DNA of 64,000 nucleotides from Endomychus coccineus (GCA_958510875.1 OY294068.1:35258297-35322296); one strand, 5' to 3'. Shown: positions 32,701-47,700, counted from the stretch's first letter. Numbers and translations are program-made. The notes: generated by a model from the sequence alone, not told the origin.

Positions 32701-35700
32701 CAATTCCCTATACGCTCATATTTTTTTCCAAGTATTAATTTCTGCAAATTTAACATTAGGCCGTCGTCTGTTGCTTGGACTATCAACATAGATGCGAAGT
32801 TATGTTGTTATAATATTTCTAATTCTCGTATATTCTTTTTTTACTGAGGACTAATTCAACATTTATGATAAAAAGATGATAAATATAAGACTCACCTGTC
32901 TCGCTCTGGCGAAGGCACTTATTTTGTATAAATAGCTGTCTTTGTTGACTGTAAATAATATTTTAGAATCTTGTGTATTGAATTTGCACTCCACGTCGTC
33001 CATAACTTGATACCCGGGATGGTTGATCTGGTTCCGTTCGGGCGGAGAACGTTCGTTCAGTTTCCGCTCCAGTTCCTGCAGGCTCATCTCGTAATTCTTA
33101 TCGGCCGTACTGCATTTGTTCTGGTCGTTATCAGACGGTATCCTATCGTTTTGTTCGTTCATATTAACCTCGTTCTGATTGTTTCTGATGATTTTCCTCT
33201 CTTTACAACTGTTATTTCCCACCCTCCGTTTGTACAACCTGAGATTTCTAGCCAAAAACACCGGCGATCTTAGTTTGTCCGAACTGGCGCAGTCCGAGTA
33301 ACATTCCTTGTACGAACTCCACTTCTTCGAATCGTCCGCTTTCTTGTTGTCTTCCGATTCGGTATCCAATAGTTCGATGCTCATTCGACAGTCTTTCTTG
33401 TAAATGTAAATTTTGAAACAGTTTTCTTCTTGTACGGCTTTTTCCCCGGCCCTCTGATAAGCCAATTCTAAATGTTCCCTTCTCTGGGCCGAACAGCAGG
33501 GTCCGCCGGTGGCGCCACGTTTTTGCTCTTTATTGTACAATTCCATGCAAGCGATCGCCGTTCTTTCAGTAACCGAATGTTGCAGCTGTCTCACAGCGTA
33601 AGAAACGACTTTGTCCAAGGTGAAGGCAATGTAGGCATGAATACCAAACATTTCTCTGAGAGTATCTTCGTACGTATTCGCGTCCATATTGCCATCCAGA
33701 AGATTCTTGACCATGTCGAGAAATGCTGGATAATAATCTTCTATTTCTATTTGTGGTTTTGGTTTTAACCGAAGAGCCACTGCAGTACTGTCTTTTCGAT
33801 TAGTACGAAGTTTTGTTTCTTCTGCTGCCAGAACTACTGCCCGTTCGTAGATTTTCGCTAATCGCTCGCATAATATAGCGTGCAGCCTCAAGAAGATGTA
33901 CCAGTTGTTGTTGGCCATGAATAAGGTGTAAGCTTCATCCTGCACATACAACATTAAGTTAATTCTAGTTAGTAGCTTTCAATTCACAAATAATAATAAG
34001 TAACAAGATCCAAAGTATGGAAAAAGGGTAAAAAGACCTTCAGTCTACATACCGGGATATCAAAAATTATCTTGGGTCAAGGGTGGTTGTGGAATCTAAA
34101 ACGTGTGTCTTACTTTACGTTTGAAATGATTATGTCACTGTCACACTGACATCATCAATAACCTACAAATTTCATACCTATTTATTTCAGTTGTAAAACA
34201 ATAATGAACTACAAATTAAAGATTATCTTGGTCAAGGGTGGTTGTGGAATGTAAAACGAAATGTTAACTTTGAACCTTTTACAAGGTCGCAATAGTCACA
34301 AACGGGGTCGAAAACTGTTTTAAATTGATTAATTTTCGATAAATCGAATGAGGTTCACGTGAGGAGCGCATAGCTCGCGAGTTAAAAAAGTGCAAATCTT
34401 CGGAACATAGAACGTCTTTACGAGGACTTTTCGCATGCGGTTTTCGCTCCATGTCGTTAGTTTATGAACGGGCCAACTAAATAGCAAGGAAAATTTAATT
34501 AAAATAGAAACAGGTACTCTCAGGTCTCAGCTATGCGCGTCTAACGTGCGACGTACCAAAGAGAATTTTCTAGCTACTAAAATATACCCAAAAGCGGTTA
34601 AAAACTAGCGGCCTATAGCCGAAAACACTTTATTACAACTGTCGCCGGCCGCACGGGGCATAAAACGGCCCCGAATTAACAAGATCGAGGTAAAAAGTAT
34701 AAACTCTTAACTGAGCTCCTCGAGGCATATCTCAAAATGATTACGTTCGTAGCTAATTACATAGGACGTCTGGCGTTCATGCAATTGTGTTTTTGTACAA
34801 TTCGAAGCTTCTAATTTCGATAGGCCACGTGAAAATCCAGAGTCTAAAGCGCTAGAGACTTCTGAGTGTTATAACATTCGTATAAAATTGCGAAATTTCT
34901 CACGATTAGAAACTTCAAATTAATTAATTTGACACAAGTTTTGATAACGTAAAGTAAGACACACGTTTTAGATTCCACAACCACCCTTGACCAAGATAAT
35001 TTTTGATATCCCGGTATAAATATGCTAAAAATTCATTATCGAACACGCTAACACGTTTATATGAATACTGTTTTTTCACAACGCTTTATCCATTCAAATT
35101 AAGATGTTCCAAATGGAATAAAAGTATATGCATGCGGAAGTACTGCGATTTCATTTCAATTCCTTTGTTGGTCTTTACGCGAATTTGTGCAAAATATTCC
35201 AGTTTCAATAATAAAATTACCAAATATGTGAAATTGGAGTATTTTAGGAAACGTACTTATAAATTATCATAAATTTTTTTTCAGCAGACAATTCAAATAC
35301 AATAGCTTGGTATCCAAGTTGCGCTGATGCATTTCTTATCATTTGTATCTTATCAACAGATGCAAAAAAATATGAGTACTTTCTAGAATAGCTTTGTGAA
35401 ATATTCTGTAAAAGTAAAACCACCTAGTTTTCAATTTCTCGGAATATTGAAAATCATTTAATTTTACAATAAGATTTCATTATTTCACAGAAGTAAATAA
35501 ATCCAGATGAATTTAGGAGTACAACTCTAATGAGCATCACAAATAATATTAATTTAAACTTAGAAATCAAGTTGTTTTGAATGGAATCATTTTGAAACAG
35601 TTGCTTTCAGTGGTAACTTATTTGTAGAGAATGAAATGACTTGTATATGAGTTTTTGGAAGAGGTTGGAGTTGCAAGTTACTCAAACAGAAGCTGGTGAA

Positions 35701-38700
35701 GAAAGATCATAATTTTTGCTTAACTTTACCTTGGGCCGTAAATCCCTTTATTGCACAAACAATAGCTTTCTGTTTTGATTTTTTCTCTACTACATGATTG
35801 GTATCGTTTACTAAAGTACTTAATTCATCCATAGCTTGGAAATCATAAACGATATATACCTTCAAAGACGGGCAACTTTATATCCCAAACTAAACAATTT
35901 ACTTTTGGACAATAGATTCAACACAATATTATTGATGTTGTTAGATGAATGCCTTACAATATTTGAATATATCAGCTTACTACGCGCAACTAATGGGATA
36001 TATCGATATATCTTGGGTTCCGAATGGATTCCCCGGACCATTATAGGCGACAGTTTAAAATCCGGAACTCAGACTGGCTGTTGTTTTATATCTCGAGTTA
36101 TTTATAGTGGAAAAGTTTACGCATCATGGTTCGCTAACTCCGTTCCGGTGTTCGATTTGGCGATAATTGGTAGACCAGGGTTGTGGAGGTAATATCCTCT
36201 GTCGCGGTTAAGTTATTTCTCAGAAGTCAACAAAATCAGAAGTGAAATAAGTAGAGGTGAAGCACTTGCAAATTCAAAAAGGCGTCTCAGACTAATGTAT
36301 TTTTGAATTCAAATGTGTTTAGAATACATGTAGAAAAAAGAACAGGGAATACTTTAAATGCCTTCAGAATGAAGAAGGGAATAGGATCTTTCACTGGTCT
36401 ATAGAACTGGGATAGTGTAGCAAGTGTGGAAAACAGGATAGAAATATTGTGTTTTTAGAATTTATGACATGAAAAAAATTATAACGTGAAAGGGCAGAGG
36501 ATAATAATGTAATTATCAGAAGTCAATAAAATCGCAGGTAAAAGAAGCAGAGGTGAAACACTTGTAAATCCAAAAAGAAAGGTTCAGACTAATGTATTTT
36601 TGTATTCAGATGATTTTGGAATACATGTAGATAAAATAACAAGGAATACTTTTAATGTCTTCAGAATGAAGAGGGGAATGGGATCTTTGAAGGGTCTGTA
36701 GAACTGGGATAGATTAGGACGTGTGGAAAACGTATACTGCTGTGCCGGTTATTAATGTTATAATTGGAAAAAATATTATGTGAAAGGCAAAAGATGATAA
36801 TGTAATTTTCAGAAGACTACAAAATCACAGGTTAAAGCAAAGATGAAATATTTGCAAGGCCAAAAAGAACGGCTCAGACCAGAGTAGTTTTAAATGTAGG
36901 AATACATGTAGAATAGTGATTTGATCTAAACATATATTTTTTTATTAGAAATAACACTTCCTTAAGCATAATTAAAAGCATAAGTGATCAGTGTAAATGC
37001 GTGTTTTAGTTCTGGTGAATGATATAGTTACCGTTTGATAAAGTGGTTTTTTGTTATTGTTTAATGTACAATATTTAAAAGAACTATTATATATAGTATG
37101 TAAAGCAGTGAAGTGATATTCATTTTATTGATGCCGTTGTGCAATAATGTAGAGGGGGAGCACAGGATTGATAACATGCAAATTCGTTTAAATTTTTAGA
37201 AAGGTTCAATAGTGTAGCTAATTCCCGCTCCGTCACCCAGCATATGAACTCTTTTCTAAAAAAAAGGAAAAGGAAAATAACAAATATGCTTTGAATTTTA
37301 ACTAAAAAGAATCAACATATTTTGATTATTAACCATATTTTGTTATTTACACGTAATTAATAGTATATCTTATAATATATTATATGCCAATAAGTCGAAA
37401 TTAACATTTTGATTTTCTCGTGCCCACAACCCCTCCCCCCACCCGCATCGCGGGGGTTGCCGGGACGCTATCTACGCCACTGTTCAGGTTAATTGTATTA
37501 CAAAGGATTGAAAGCCTGGTCAATCGGACAATACTATACTACATGATGCTATGACATCTTTTCTTTCTAATCGCGATCAGGGTTTATATCAAGTATGGGT
37601 GTCTGCTGAAGTCTACAATTCAAATTAATGGTTACGAGTATATCGGGTTTTACAGGTATCAGTATACATGGATGGATACATTTGTCGCGATTTATCGGTT
37701 TCTTTACCAAAATCAAATATTTATTGCAAATTAAAATGAGTTGAACTGTTTATGATTAGGTCCTCACATTTCAAACGTCTTTAAAAGTTGGATTTAGCAG
37801 GCTTTGGTCGGATCCCTCCCCATTGACATAGAAATCCAGAAAAATAACACTATGTAACACACTGTTCTGCCTAACCTTCTCGATGTTTGCGTTCGATTCT
37901 ACATCTATTTCGAATAATTAAAAGCCACCTTAGAAGTTAAAAAGTTTGCTTTTGCGCTCAGGGTGATTTTTCTTTCCAAAAGTAAAACTTCGCTGTGAAT
38001 ATCCTGGAATATCCAGGATATATAAACTTGACTCCACACCACTTAAACACCAGTCTATGATATATCAAATTATTCGCAATTGTGTGGAGAAGTGAGATAA
38101 AAGTTGCATATGTAAGACTGTTTGACTGCTATTTGCAGAAAAGTAAAAAAAAAACTAAATTTTCATCAAATCTGAAGTAAAAATCGCCAAATAAAAAATC
38201 GTAGAACCAAATTCAGATCCAAATACCATTTTTTCGCAATTTGTATCTGTAGAGTGACTCATTACGAAGAGATTGATACCATTCCGAAGTACACATGGAC
38301 TTTTATTAAAAGGTTATAGCGCGTTAACCGATTAAGTTTCGTGAAAATTCTCACATATTTAACCCATCAAGGTCCAGGCAAAAAGCAGCCTAATTACAGC
38401 CAAACTAACTACGCAGTTCATAGCATAAATGGAAAAAATTACCCGTGTTTTTTTTATGCCGAAATAATTCTTCAAACAATTGTAAAAAATCATTGGAATT
38501 CTTTCGATTTGAGGGTGCCGATCGACTTAGAATACCAAATTGCTACGAGATATAAACTTATCCTCGCATTTTGCACAATAGTTTATTGTTAAAACGCTAA
38601 TAAACAATTTAGCTGGTGAAAAGTCCGTTAGATCCATGCTCAAGAAAGTGCAAAAAAATTAAACCAACTACGCAGATCATAGAATCAATGAAAAAAAATT

Positions 38701-41700
38701 ACCCGTGTCTTTTTTGTTTAGCCCAATTGATTGTTGAAACAATCATTGTTCAAACAATTGTTATAAATCAACAAAATTTCGTCTATTTGAGGGTGCCAAT
38801 CGACTCAGCGAACAAAATTACTATGATCTACGGACTTTTTCTCGCAAATTGTATATTATTAATAAATGATTGTTTATTGTTTAAACAATCATTGTTTGAA
38901 GAATCAATTTGGCCAAACAAAAAATACGGGTAATTTGTCTTTCACTTATGCTATGAACTGCGTGGTTAGTTTGGCTGAGTTTTTACGTCAAATTTGATGA
39001 AAATTAAGCGTTTTTTTACTTTTCTGCAAATAGCAGTCAAACAGTCTTACATATGCAACTTCAAACTGTTCATCTCTTTTATCCACACAATTGCAAATAA
39101 TTTGATATATCATAGATTGGTGCTGAGTCAAGTTTATAAAAAGTTATTCCAGGATATTCACAGCGAAGTTTTACTTTTGGAAAAAAATTCGCCCTGAGCG
39201 CAAAACCAAACTTTTTAACTTCAAAGGTGGCTTTTTATTATTCGAAATAGATGTAGAATAGAACGCAAACATCGAAAAGGTTAGACAGAACAAAAAGTTG
39301 AATCTTGTTAAATAGTGTAATCAAACTGGATTGGACATTTTTTGTCCTGACCCTCCAAGAATCTAAACTGATATTCCGGTCATCGTTTTAAATGCAGGTG
39401 ACGCCAATTGAAAACGTTGGACATATAGCGCCAGCTCGCGAAGCAATGGAACTGATGGTGAATAAATTGTAATTCCAATCAAAAGTATTATTTTTTTATT
39501 TAAAATCAGTTTGGCATCAAGTATTGCCTGAAGGTAATTAGTGGCTAATAAATCGATATTTCAGGTCGCCAGTGCCCAATAGTGAATTTTCTTTTCCATA
39601 TCAATAATCGTCATGAAAGAAGAATCGTAAAATGTTGATTACTTACGGGATCCGACGTTTGTGCATGTAACGGAATCTTCAAGTCCTCGTCCTTTATGTC
39701 GATTTCACTCCTAATAAACATTGGCTCGTTGTCGGACCGCCCTGGTGATTTTCCTGGACTCGCCCCATCTTTTGAACCCTTATTGCTATCAGTGTTCGGA
39801 CTACTTCCGGGACTATCCTCGATATCATCTTTATCATCTGTTGAAAACGAACAAATCAGTCCAAAACACTTATCAATTATAAAAACTATAACTAACCTTC
39901 ATCTTCTCTTTCGTCTTCACTGAGTTGTTGTCTAGGGTGGAAGAAAAAATCAGGTAGGAACTGAAGCAGCAAATGTTTTATCCGCCTTTTTTCACTTTTC
40001 TGTATGCCCGTTTGTCGTTTTACGTTATGGATAAGTAAGTTTGCTGCATCATCCAAAATAGTACGATCCCGATAAGGTAAGACTAGGTGAGGGCCCACTA
40101 TAGGCTCTGCTCCTTCTTCGTTCTGCTCATGCCTCTGAAAGGAATGTTCTAGATATAGCAGATCGTAAAAGTGATTCATATTAGGATCATCTGATATTGA
40201 ATCCCCAGGACATTTCCAAGACTCAATTTTCAATGTACACATGATTGGTGAATGGACAGATAAACTTAATTTCCAAATTTTGAATCCCTATCTATGAAAT
40301 TGCGATGTCAATATATTCATGGAAAATACTTTAAAACAACTAGCCTTTATGTTAATTTGAGGGAATAATGTTTCCAGCTCATCTGGATGGCAATGAAAGT
40401 TTTTACATCAAAGTACCGGGATGTCTAAAATTATCTTGGTCAAGGGTGATTGTGGAATCTAAAACGTGTGTCTTACTTTACGTTTGAAATAATTATGTCA
40501 CTGTCACACTGACATCATCAATAACCTACAAGTTTCATACCTATTTATTTCAGTTGTAAAACAATAATGAACTACATCGAACAAAACGGGGGACATTTCC
40601 AACAATTACTGTAATTTAGTTTTTCTTGTTACTAAAACCGTTATTTCATAATTTGTAGTTCATTATTGTTTTACAACTGAAATAAATAGGTATGAAATTT
40701 GTAGGTTATTGATGATGTCAGTGTGATAGTGACATAATTATTTCAAACGTAAAGTAAGACACACGTTTTAGATTCCACAACCACCCTTGACCAAGATAAT
40801 TTTTGATATCCCGGTATTTTTAATACACAAGAAAAGAATGTGAATGTAGGAAGGAAATGAGAAGTAGGATTGAGATAAGCAATCAAACTTCACTCTACCT
40901 TGCTCTTAATTTTGCATTGTTTGTTTACAATACTTCAAATATTATTCAAGTATGTTTATAATCAATGCTGTAAAATGTCAAACCTGTAGATCATGTTAAG
41001 GAATAATATCTATGAAATTGCGAAGTCTAATTCATGGAAAATACTTAAAAAGAACTAGCCTTTATGTTAATTTGAGGAAATGTTTCCTGCTCATCTGGAT
41101 GGCAATGAAAGTATTTACATTAAAGTATTTGTAATACACAAGAAAAGAACGTGCATGTAGCAAGGGAATGAGAAGTAGGATTGAGAGAAGCAATCAAACT
41201 TCACTCTACCTTGCTCTTAATTTTGCATTTTTATTTACAATACTTCAAATATTATTCAAGTATGTTTAGAATCAATGCTGCAAAATGTTAAACCTCTAGA
41301 TCATGTTAAGGAATAATATCTATGAAATTGCGAAGTCTAATTCATGGAAAATACTTAAAAAGAACTAGCCTTTATGTTAATTTGAGGAAATGTTTCCTGG
41401 TCATCTGGATGGCAATGAAAGTATTTACATTAAAGTATTTGTAATACACAAGAAAAGAACGTGCATGTAGCAAGGGAATGAGAAGCAGGATTGAGAGAAG
41501 CAATCAAACTTCACTCTACCTTGCTCTTAATTTTGCATTGTTTGTTTACAATACTTAAAATATTATCAAGTATGTTTATAATCAATGCTGTAAAATGTCA
41601 AACCTGTAGATCATGTTAAGGAATAATATCTATGAAATGGCGAAGTCTATCTATTCATGGAAAATGCTTTAAAAGAACTAGCCTTTTTGCTAATTTGAGG

Positions 41701-44700
41701 GAATGTTTCCTGCTCATCTGGATGACAATCAAAGTGTTTATATTATTAAAGTATTTCTAATACACAAGAAAAAAATGTGCATGTAGCAAGGAAATGAGAA
41801 GCAGGATTGAGAGAAGCAATCAAACTTCACTCTACCTTGCTCTTAATTTTGCATTTTTGTTTACAATACTTCAAATATTATTCAAGTATGTTTAGAATCA
41901 ATGCTGCAAAATGTTAAACCTCTAGATCATGTTAAGGAATAATATCTATGAAATTGCGAAGTCTAATTCATGGAAAATACTTAAAAAGAACTAGCCTTTA
42001 TGTTAATTTGAGGAAATGTTTCCTGCTCATCTGGATGGCAATGAAAGTATTTACATTAAAGTATTTGTAATACACAAGAAAAGAACGTGCATGTAGCAAG
42101 GGAATGAGAAGTAGGATTGAGAGAAGCAATCAAACTTCACTCTACCTTGCTCTTAATTTTGCATTGTTTGTTTACAATACTTCAAATATTATTCAAGTAT
42201 GTTTATAATCAATGCTGTAAAATGTCAAACCTGTAGATCATGTTAAGGAATAATATCTATGAAATGGCGAAGTCTATCTATTCATGGAAAATGCTTTAAA
42301 AGAACTAGCCTTTTTGCTAATTTGAGGGAATGTTTCCTGCTCATCTGGATGACAATCAAAGTGTTTATATTATTAAAGTATTTCTAATACACAAGAAAAA
42401 AATGTGCATGTAGCAAGGAAATGAGAAGCAGGATTGAGAGAAGCAATCAAACTTCACTCTACCTTGCTCTTAATTTTGCATTGTTTGTTTACAATACTTA
42501 AAATATTATTCAAGTTTGTTTAGAATCAATGCTGTAAAATGTTGAACCTCTAGAATCTAGATCATGATAAGGAATAATTATCATAATGATTCTTGACCCA
42601 CGTATAAATGAAGTATATGTAAATTCTCAGTAAATAGGTCACATTAACACATATGTTTGCCATATTTTTTCGTCTTCACGTACGTTTCGTGCGCACGACC
42701 ATCATCAGAAAACGTTTGAACAGTAATCAACTAATGCGCGGGATTCCTTAAGCTAATTGCCTAAGCACTCAACATCTACATCATATTAATTTCAATTGAA
42801 TTGTCTATGTAGCAACAACGAAAGAAACATGAAAAACTGAATGATGGTCGTGAGACCGAAACGTACAAAAATAGTAAATGTATGTGTTAATGCGACCCAT
42901 TTCCCGAGAATTTAATATAAGGTTTAATTTTGACGAGATCTCTTGTGGTGAGAAAAGCCTAGTACAAACTGGGATACAATCGGTGGAAACTTGTATCCCG
43001 AATGCCGACGAGACGTTTCAGGCCAAATGAAACAATCATACGGTGACTGGATAGAAGTGAGCGACTGTCGGTCGGCAATATATCAAAAAAAGTCGATTAA
43101 TACTGGTAATCTGTTTTAAATGGAAAATGTCTGTACGAAACATTTTGCATTTATAGCGCTTGTTGAGTTCAGCATTCTATATTCAGTACACCGAGATTTT
43201 TTATCCGATAGATAGTTTCTTATTTATTAGTGTAATATAAACCAACATTTGATGTGGTTTTGTTTGTTGACATTTAAAATATGGATCATAGAAAAAACCT
43301 TTTTTTAATTTGTATCTGCTTTAACAATGTTTGGTGCTATCATCTCGAGAATTGCTTCAAAATCAGATTTTAACATTCTAACAAAATTACGGAAACCACT
43401 TGCGTCTCCCATATTCGAATTAGAAACAAACTCTTCCCTCAATTATCCAAGATTGCACTATTATCTGTGATCTCTCTAAAGTGATGGAGTAAGCAATCAA
43501 CATCAAGCTCTTAGAGTTACAAAATTGCGAATGACCGGCATTATGGCTTTCGTCAACAGAGATCAACAGGAGACCTGGTTGCCTACGTAACACATGTATG
43601 GCAGAAATCTATTGAAAAACATGGGGAATCTCTAGCTGTATCATTGGATACCTCCAAAGCATTTGACCGAGCCTGGCACCAAAGCTTTCTTGAGAAACTT
43701 CCGTCATATGGTTTGCCGCCTCAACTTTGTCGCTTACTATCTTTCAGATAGATCATTCCATGTGGTGGTTGACAGAGTTTCCTCCGATGCTATGACTATC
43801 AACGCTGGTGTTCCACAGGCATCTATCTTGGCACCAATTTTGTTTCTGCTACATATCAACGATCTGCTGGAAGTGACCACCTATCCCGTCCACAGCTTTG
43901 CAGATGATGGTACACTTCATACCGCTTTCTCCTCTAGAGCTCTTATAACCTATACCATTCAATGAATCCAGAGGAGCGAAACAGGGACAGGTTGACGCAA
44001 TTAATGGAGATCTGGCAACGATTTTGAAATGGTGTTCGGATAATATAGTAGAATTTAAGGCAACCAAAACTCAAGCTTGCGTCTTCTCCAGGAAGGCGAA
44101 TCCCACAATCCTTAATTTATTTATTTTATTTATTTATTTACATTACACCCATTTAACAGGCGTAGAGCCCAATTACAAAATGAGGAATAACACAAAATAA
44201 GAAATACAATAAAATATTATAACAGGCATTGAAATTAAACTGAGATAACATAACATTTCAAGAACAGAACATAAAAAAATTAAACAAAGATTAAACAAAG
44301 AAGAGAGAAAATGCAATCTATATAGAACTGAGGATTGCACGAAACTCTTCAGACCTCAGATAAGTCAAACTACATGTGAATAGTCAGGTATAACTATTGC
44401 TATGAAGTCTTCCATAACAACGCTCGGGGTCACCACCAACAGCACCTTCTCATGGGACGATCATGTGAGGTTCATTGCGAAAATCGCTTTACATCCCAGC
44501 AGCTCCTCATAATCTTTGAAGCACAGATTCGCAATGTCCTGGAGTACTGTTCACATGTCTGGAGTTCGGCTCCCAAACATACGCTAAAGCTCTTGGATTC
44601 TATCCAGAAGAGAGCTATTCGTTTGATTGATGTCACATTTACGAGTTCATTGACTAGAACATTGTAGAAAGGTGGAAGATCTCCTCTTTGCTATGGATAT

Positions 44701-47700
44701 TTCCATGGTCGGTGTTCATCAGAAATCTCGTCTGTTGTTCCACCACGAGAGGTGGAATATTTTCTGGCTCTCAGGAATAATTAGAGCAGTTTTATTGTGC
44801 CTAGTCTTCTTGACCATATCTAATTGCTGGACAATGTATTTTTGGCTATTGGCCGCTAGCTTTTACCCGCTTCGTGTATATTTTAATCGCGAGGAAATTC
44901 CCTTTGGTACGTCGCACGTTAGACGCGCGTAGCTGAGATCTGAGAATAGCTCAAACTGTTTTAATTAAATTTTCCTATTTAATGGACATTTATCGAATAA
45001 AGAAGGGCCGTCGGGCACGGTCCGATACTAAATCTAACTACATGGAGCGAAAAGTCGTCGTAAAGCCGTATTAGGTACAACCAGTTTGCATTTTTCTAAC
45101 TCGCGTGCTACGGGCTTCTCACGTGAACGTCATTCGATTTACGGAAAATTAACTATTTCAACAGTTTTTGACCCGGATTGTGGCCATCACGACCTCTGAA
45201 AAGGTTCAAAGTTCACGTAATTATTTTATAATTTGTAGTTCATTATTGTTTTACAACTGAAATAAATAGGTATGAAATTTGTAGGTTATCGATGATGTCA
45301 GTGTGACAGTGACATAATTATTTCAAACGTTAAGTAAGACACACGTTTCAGATTCCACAACCACCCTTGACCATAATTTTTGATATCCCGGTATTAATTA
45401 TTAAAGATCGTTTCTTCATTTGCCCCATTGCCAAGGAAACACCATTACCAAATATTAATAATGTTGCAATTCCAACTAAAAAACAATTCCCCTATCTCGA
45501 GATAAAACCGTTGTTTGTCAATTAAATCTAAATTTCAACAAAGCTGCAAGCATGTTCTGAAAATTACCGCTATTATCATTTTAACCTCTAAATCTTATAC
45601 AGGTTACAAAATCGAAAATCTTTAATGAAAATATCTATGAAAAACTCACCTCATCAAAAATAATCTCGATTTCATTGAACAAACTTTTGGACCTCAACGC
45701 CTTAACATCCGTTTGTTTGAAATTGATCCCTTGATGGTCTAAACTTTTCAAGTAGTACTTCTCATTCTGTTCCCGCCAAATCTTATTGAATCCTTTCTGA
45801 GCCTCCCTCCATTCCTCCTCTTTCGTTTTTAGTCTTCGAAGAACGACGGGTACCGCAACTCCGGGATTCTTCTTCAGACCGTCTATAATATCTTGAGCTT
45901 TGTCGCCGTAGATCCTTTTCAGAGCTCTCTGATGCAAAGTGCACGAAGTACCGCCCAAAGTATCGTCTAGCCGATAGCGGGCCACTTCGTCTTGGCTCAT
46001 CCGACTCAGTTTCTTGTGTACAGCTTCCAGCACTCTGATAGTGGACGCGTTCGTTTCGATCACGACATCCAGCTCGAATCGTTCGTCTTCGCACCGATAC
46101 ATATACTCCTCGTATTGAGTTTTTCGTGAACTCACAAATGTGCTGTCCTCCGACCAGGTTGGAAACGAGACCCACTGATCGTTCAGCACTTCTTTGCAGA
46201 GTTGAGTACGACCGGAACATCGTAAACCTTCCTGCGACGAAGGTATTACGCAATAGCTGGCACCCAATCTTTTTGCCGTTGTGAGGTCTATTTCGATGGC
46301 GAGTTCACCTTGCGGACGATCCGAACGTGTGACGTTAAACGGTACGGCTTCGACATCGTTCTGTCCTAAAAATTCTCGAAACCAACGCATCAGCTCTGGG
46401 AATTTACCCAAAAACGGTGTTATCATCTGAACAAGTTCGCTTTTCGATACAATTTCTTGATTGAAAAGATTGAGACACCTTAAAAAACTATTATACGCCT
46501 CTTGGGTTCGCACAGCTTTTCTAACCTGAAATATAAAAATAAAAATTTTAGACACTATCTACATAGTATTGAGTGTGCAATGAACACCCGATATGCTGCG
46601 TCAGCAGTTTATATCGTTAAATGCGAAATAAATTTGCGAACCTGTCATCAAGAGATGTAATATTAAGAAAATCTTTGAATTTATGAGTTAGGACCATGCT
46701 CCGTTAGCATGTATGTGGACATCTAGTATATGAAAATAGTACTATTAAAACGAGAAAAGTTAATAGATTTTTCTATTCCTTTGTTGACTTGGATAGTAAC
46801 TCAGTTCCAATTATAATATAATGTTATAGTATGATATAATGTTTATTCAGGTGTAAAATAAATTGGTATAAAGTAACAAAATTACATATATTACATATAC
46901 CACCCTGCAAAAGACACTACTAGGTATCTGTGAGCAGGCCTGAAGAAAATTAAATTTTAAAAAGATAATAAAGATTCTTGACCCAGTATGAATTATATAT
47001 AAAAATTCTCGGGAAATAGGTCACATTAACAATTACAAAAAAGAATGTATGGCCATAAGTATAGCACAAGAAATAAAAACTTAGAAAATTCCACCGCCCT
47101 TGCTAAACACTGCTTTGATGATAACCATCAATTTGATTACAAAAATGTTAATATTTTAACTAACGAAACCAATTATTATAAAAGATCTATTCTGGAGATG
47201 ATTCACATAAAACGTGACTCCAATTCTGTAAATCATAGGACTGATATTCAGACATTAGGTCAGATTTATACTAACTGAATTGATTAAAACTCTTGCAAAT
47301 TCCTACATGCGTCTTTATAATGTTAAAAGTATATTTTAGGAAGAATGCTTAAAAGTAATATTCCAATGTACCTTTTTCTAGTACCTCATAAATCGTAACA
47401 TCTGGTTCGAGAGTTGATACTTAACGCAATAGTTTAGATCTCCAGTCGTTGAGACACTATACCAACATGCGCTTGTATATTATAAGAATATTACTGAATA
47501 GTGGATTCTTGTAATATTTTATACTTGAAATATTGATGTGGTACAATTTCGATTATTCTTGGTTCTGTTCGTTTCGGCGACGTGGGCATTTTTGATTCAA
47601 ATTGGTGCGATATGGACGCTTTGTGCTATAATTAATTTAAAAAAAAACATTTTGACATACTAAGTGATGATGGTCGTGAGACCGAAACGTACGTAAATAC

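Noticed and set aside
45783..46253. 156-codon minus-strand ORF
   Set aside because: It is an arginine/serine-rich alternative frame of the SIN3A HDAC-interaction exon, which has clear homology in the main frame.
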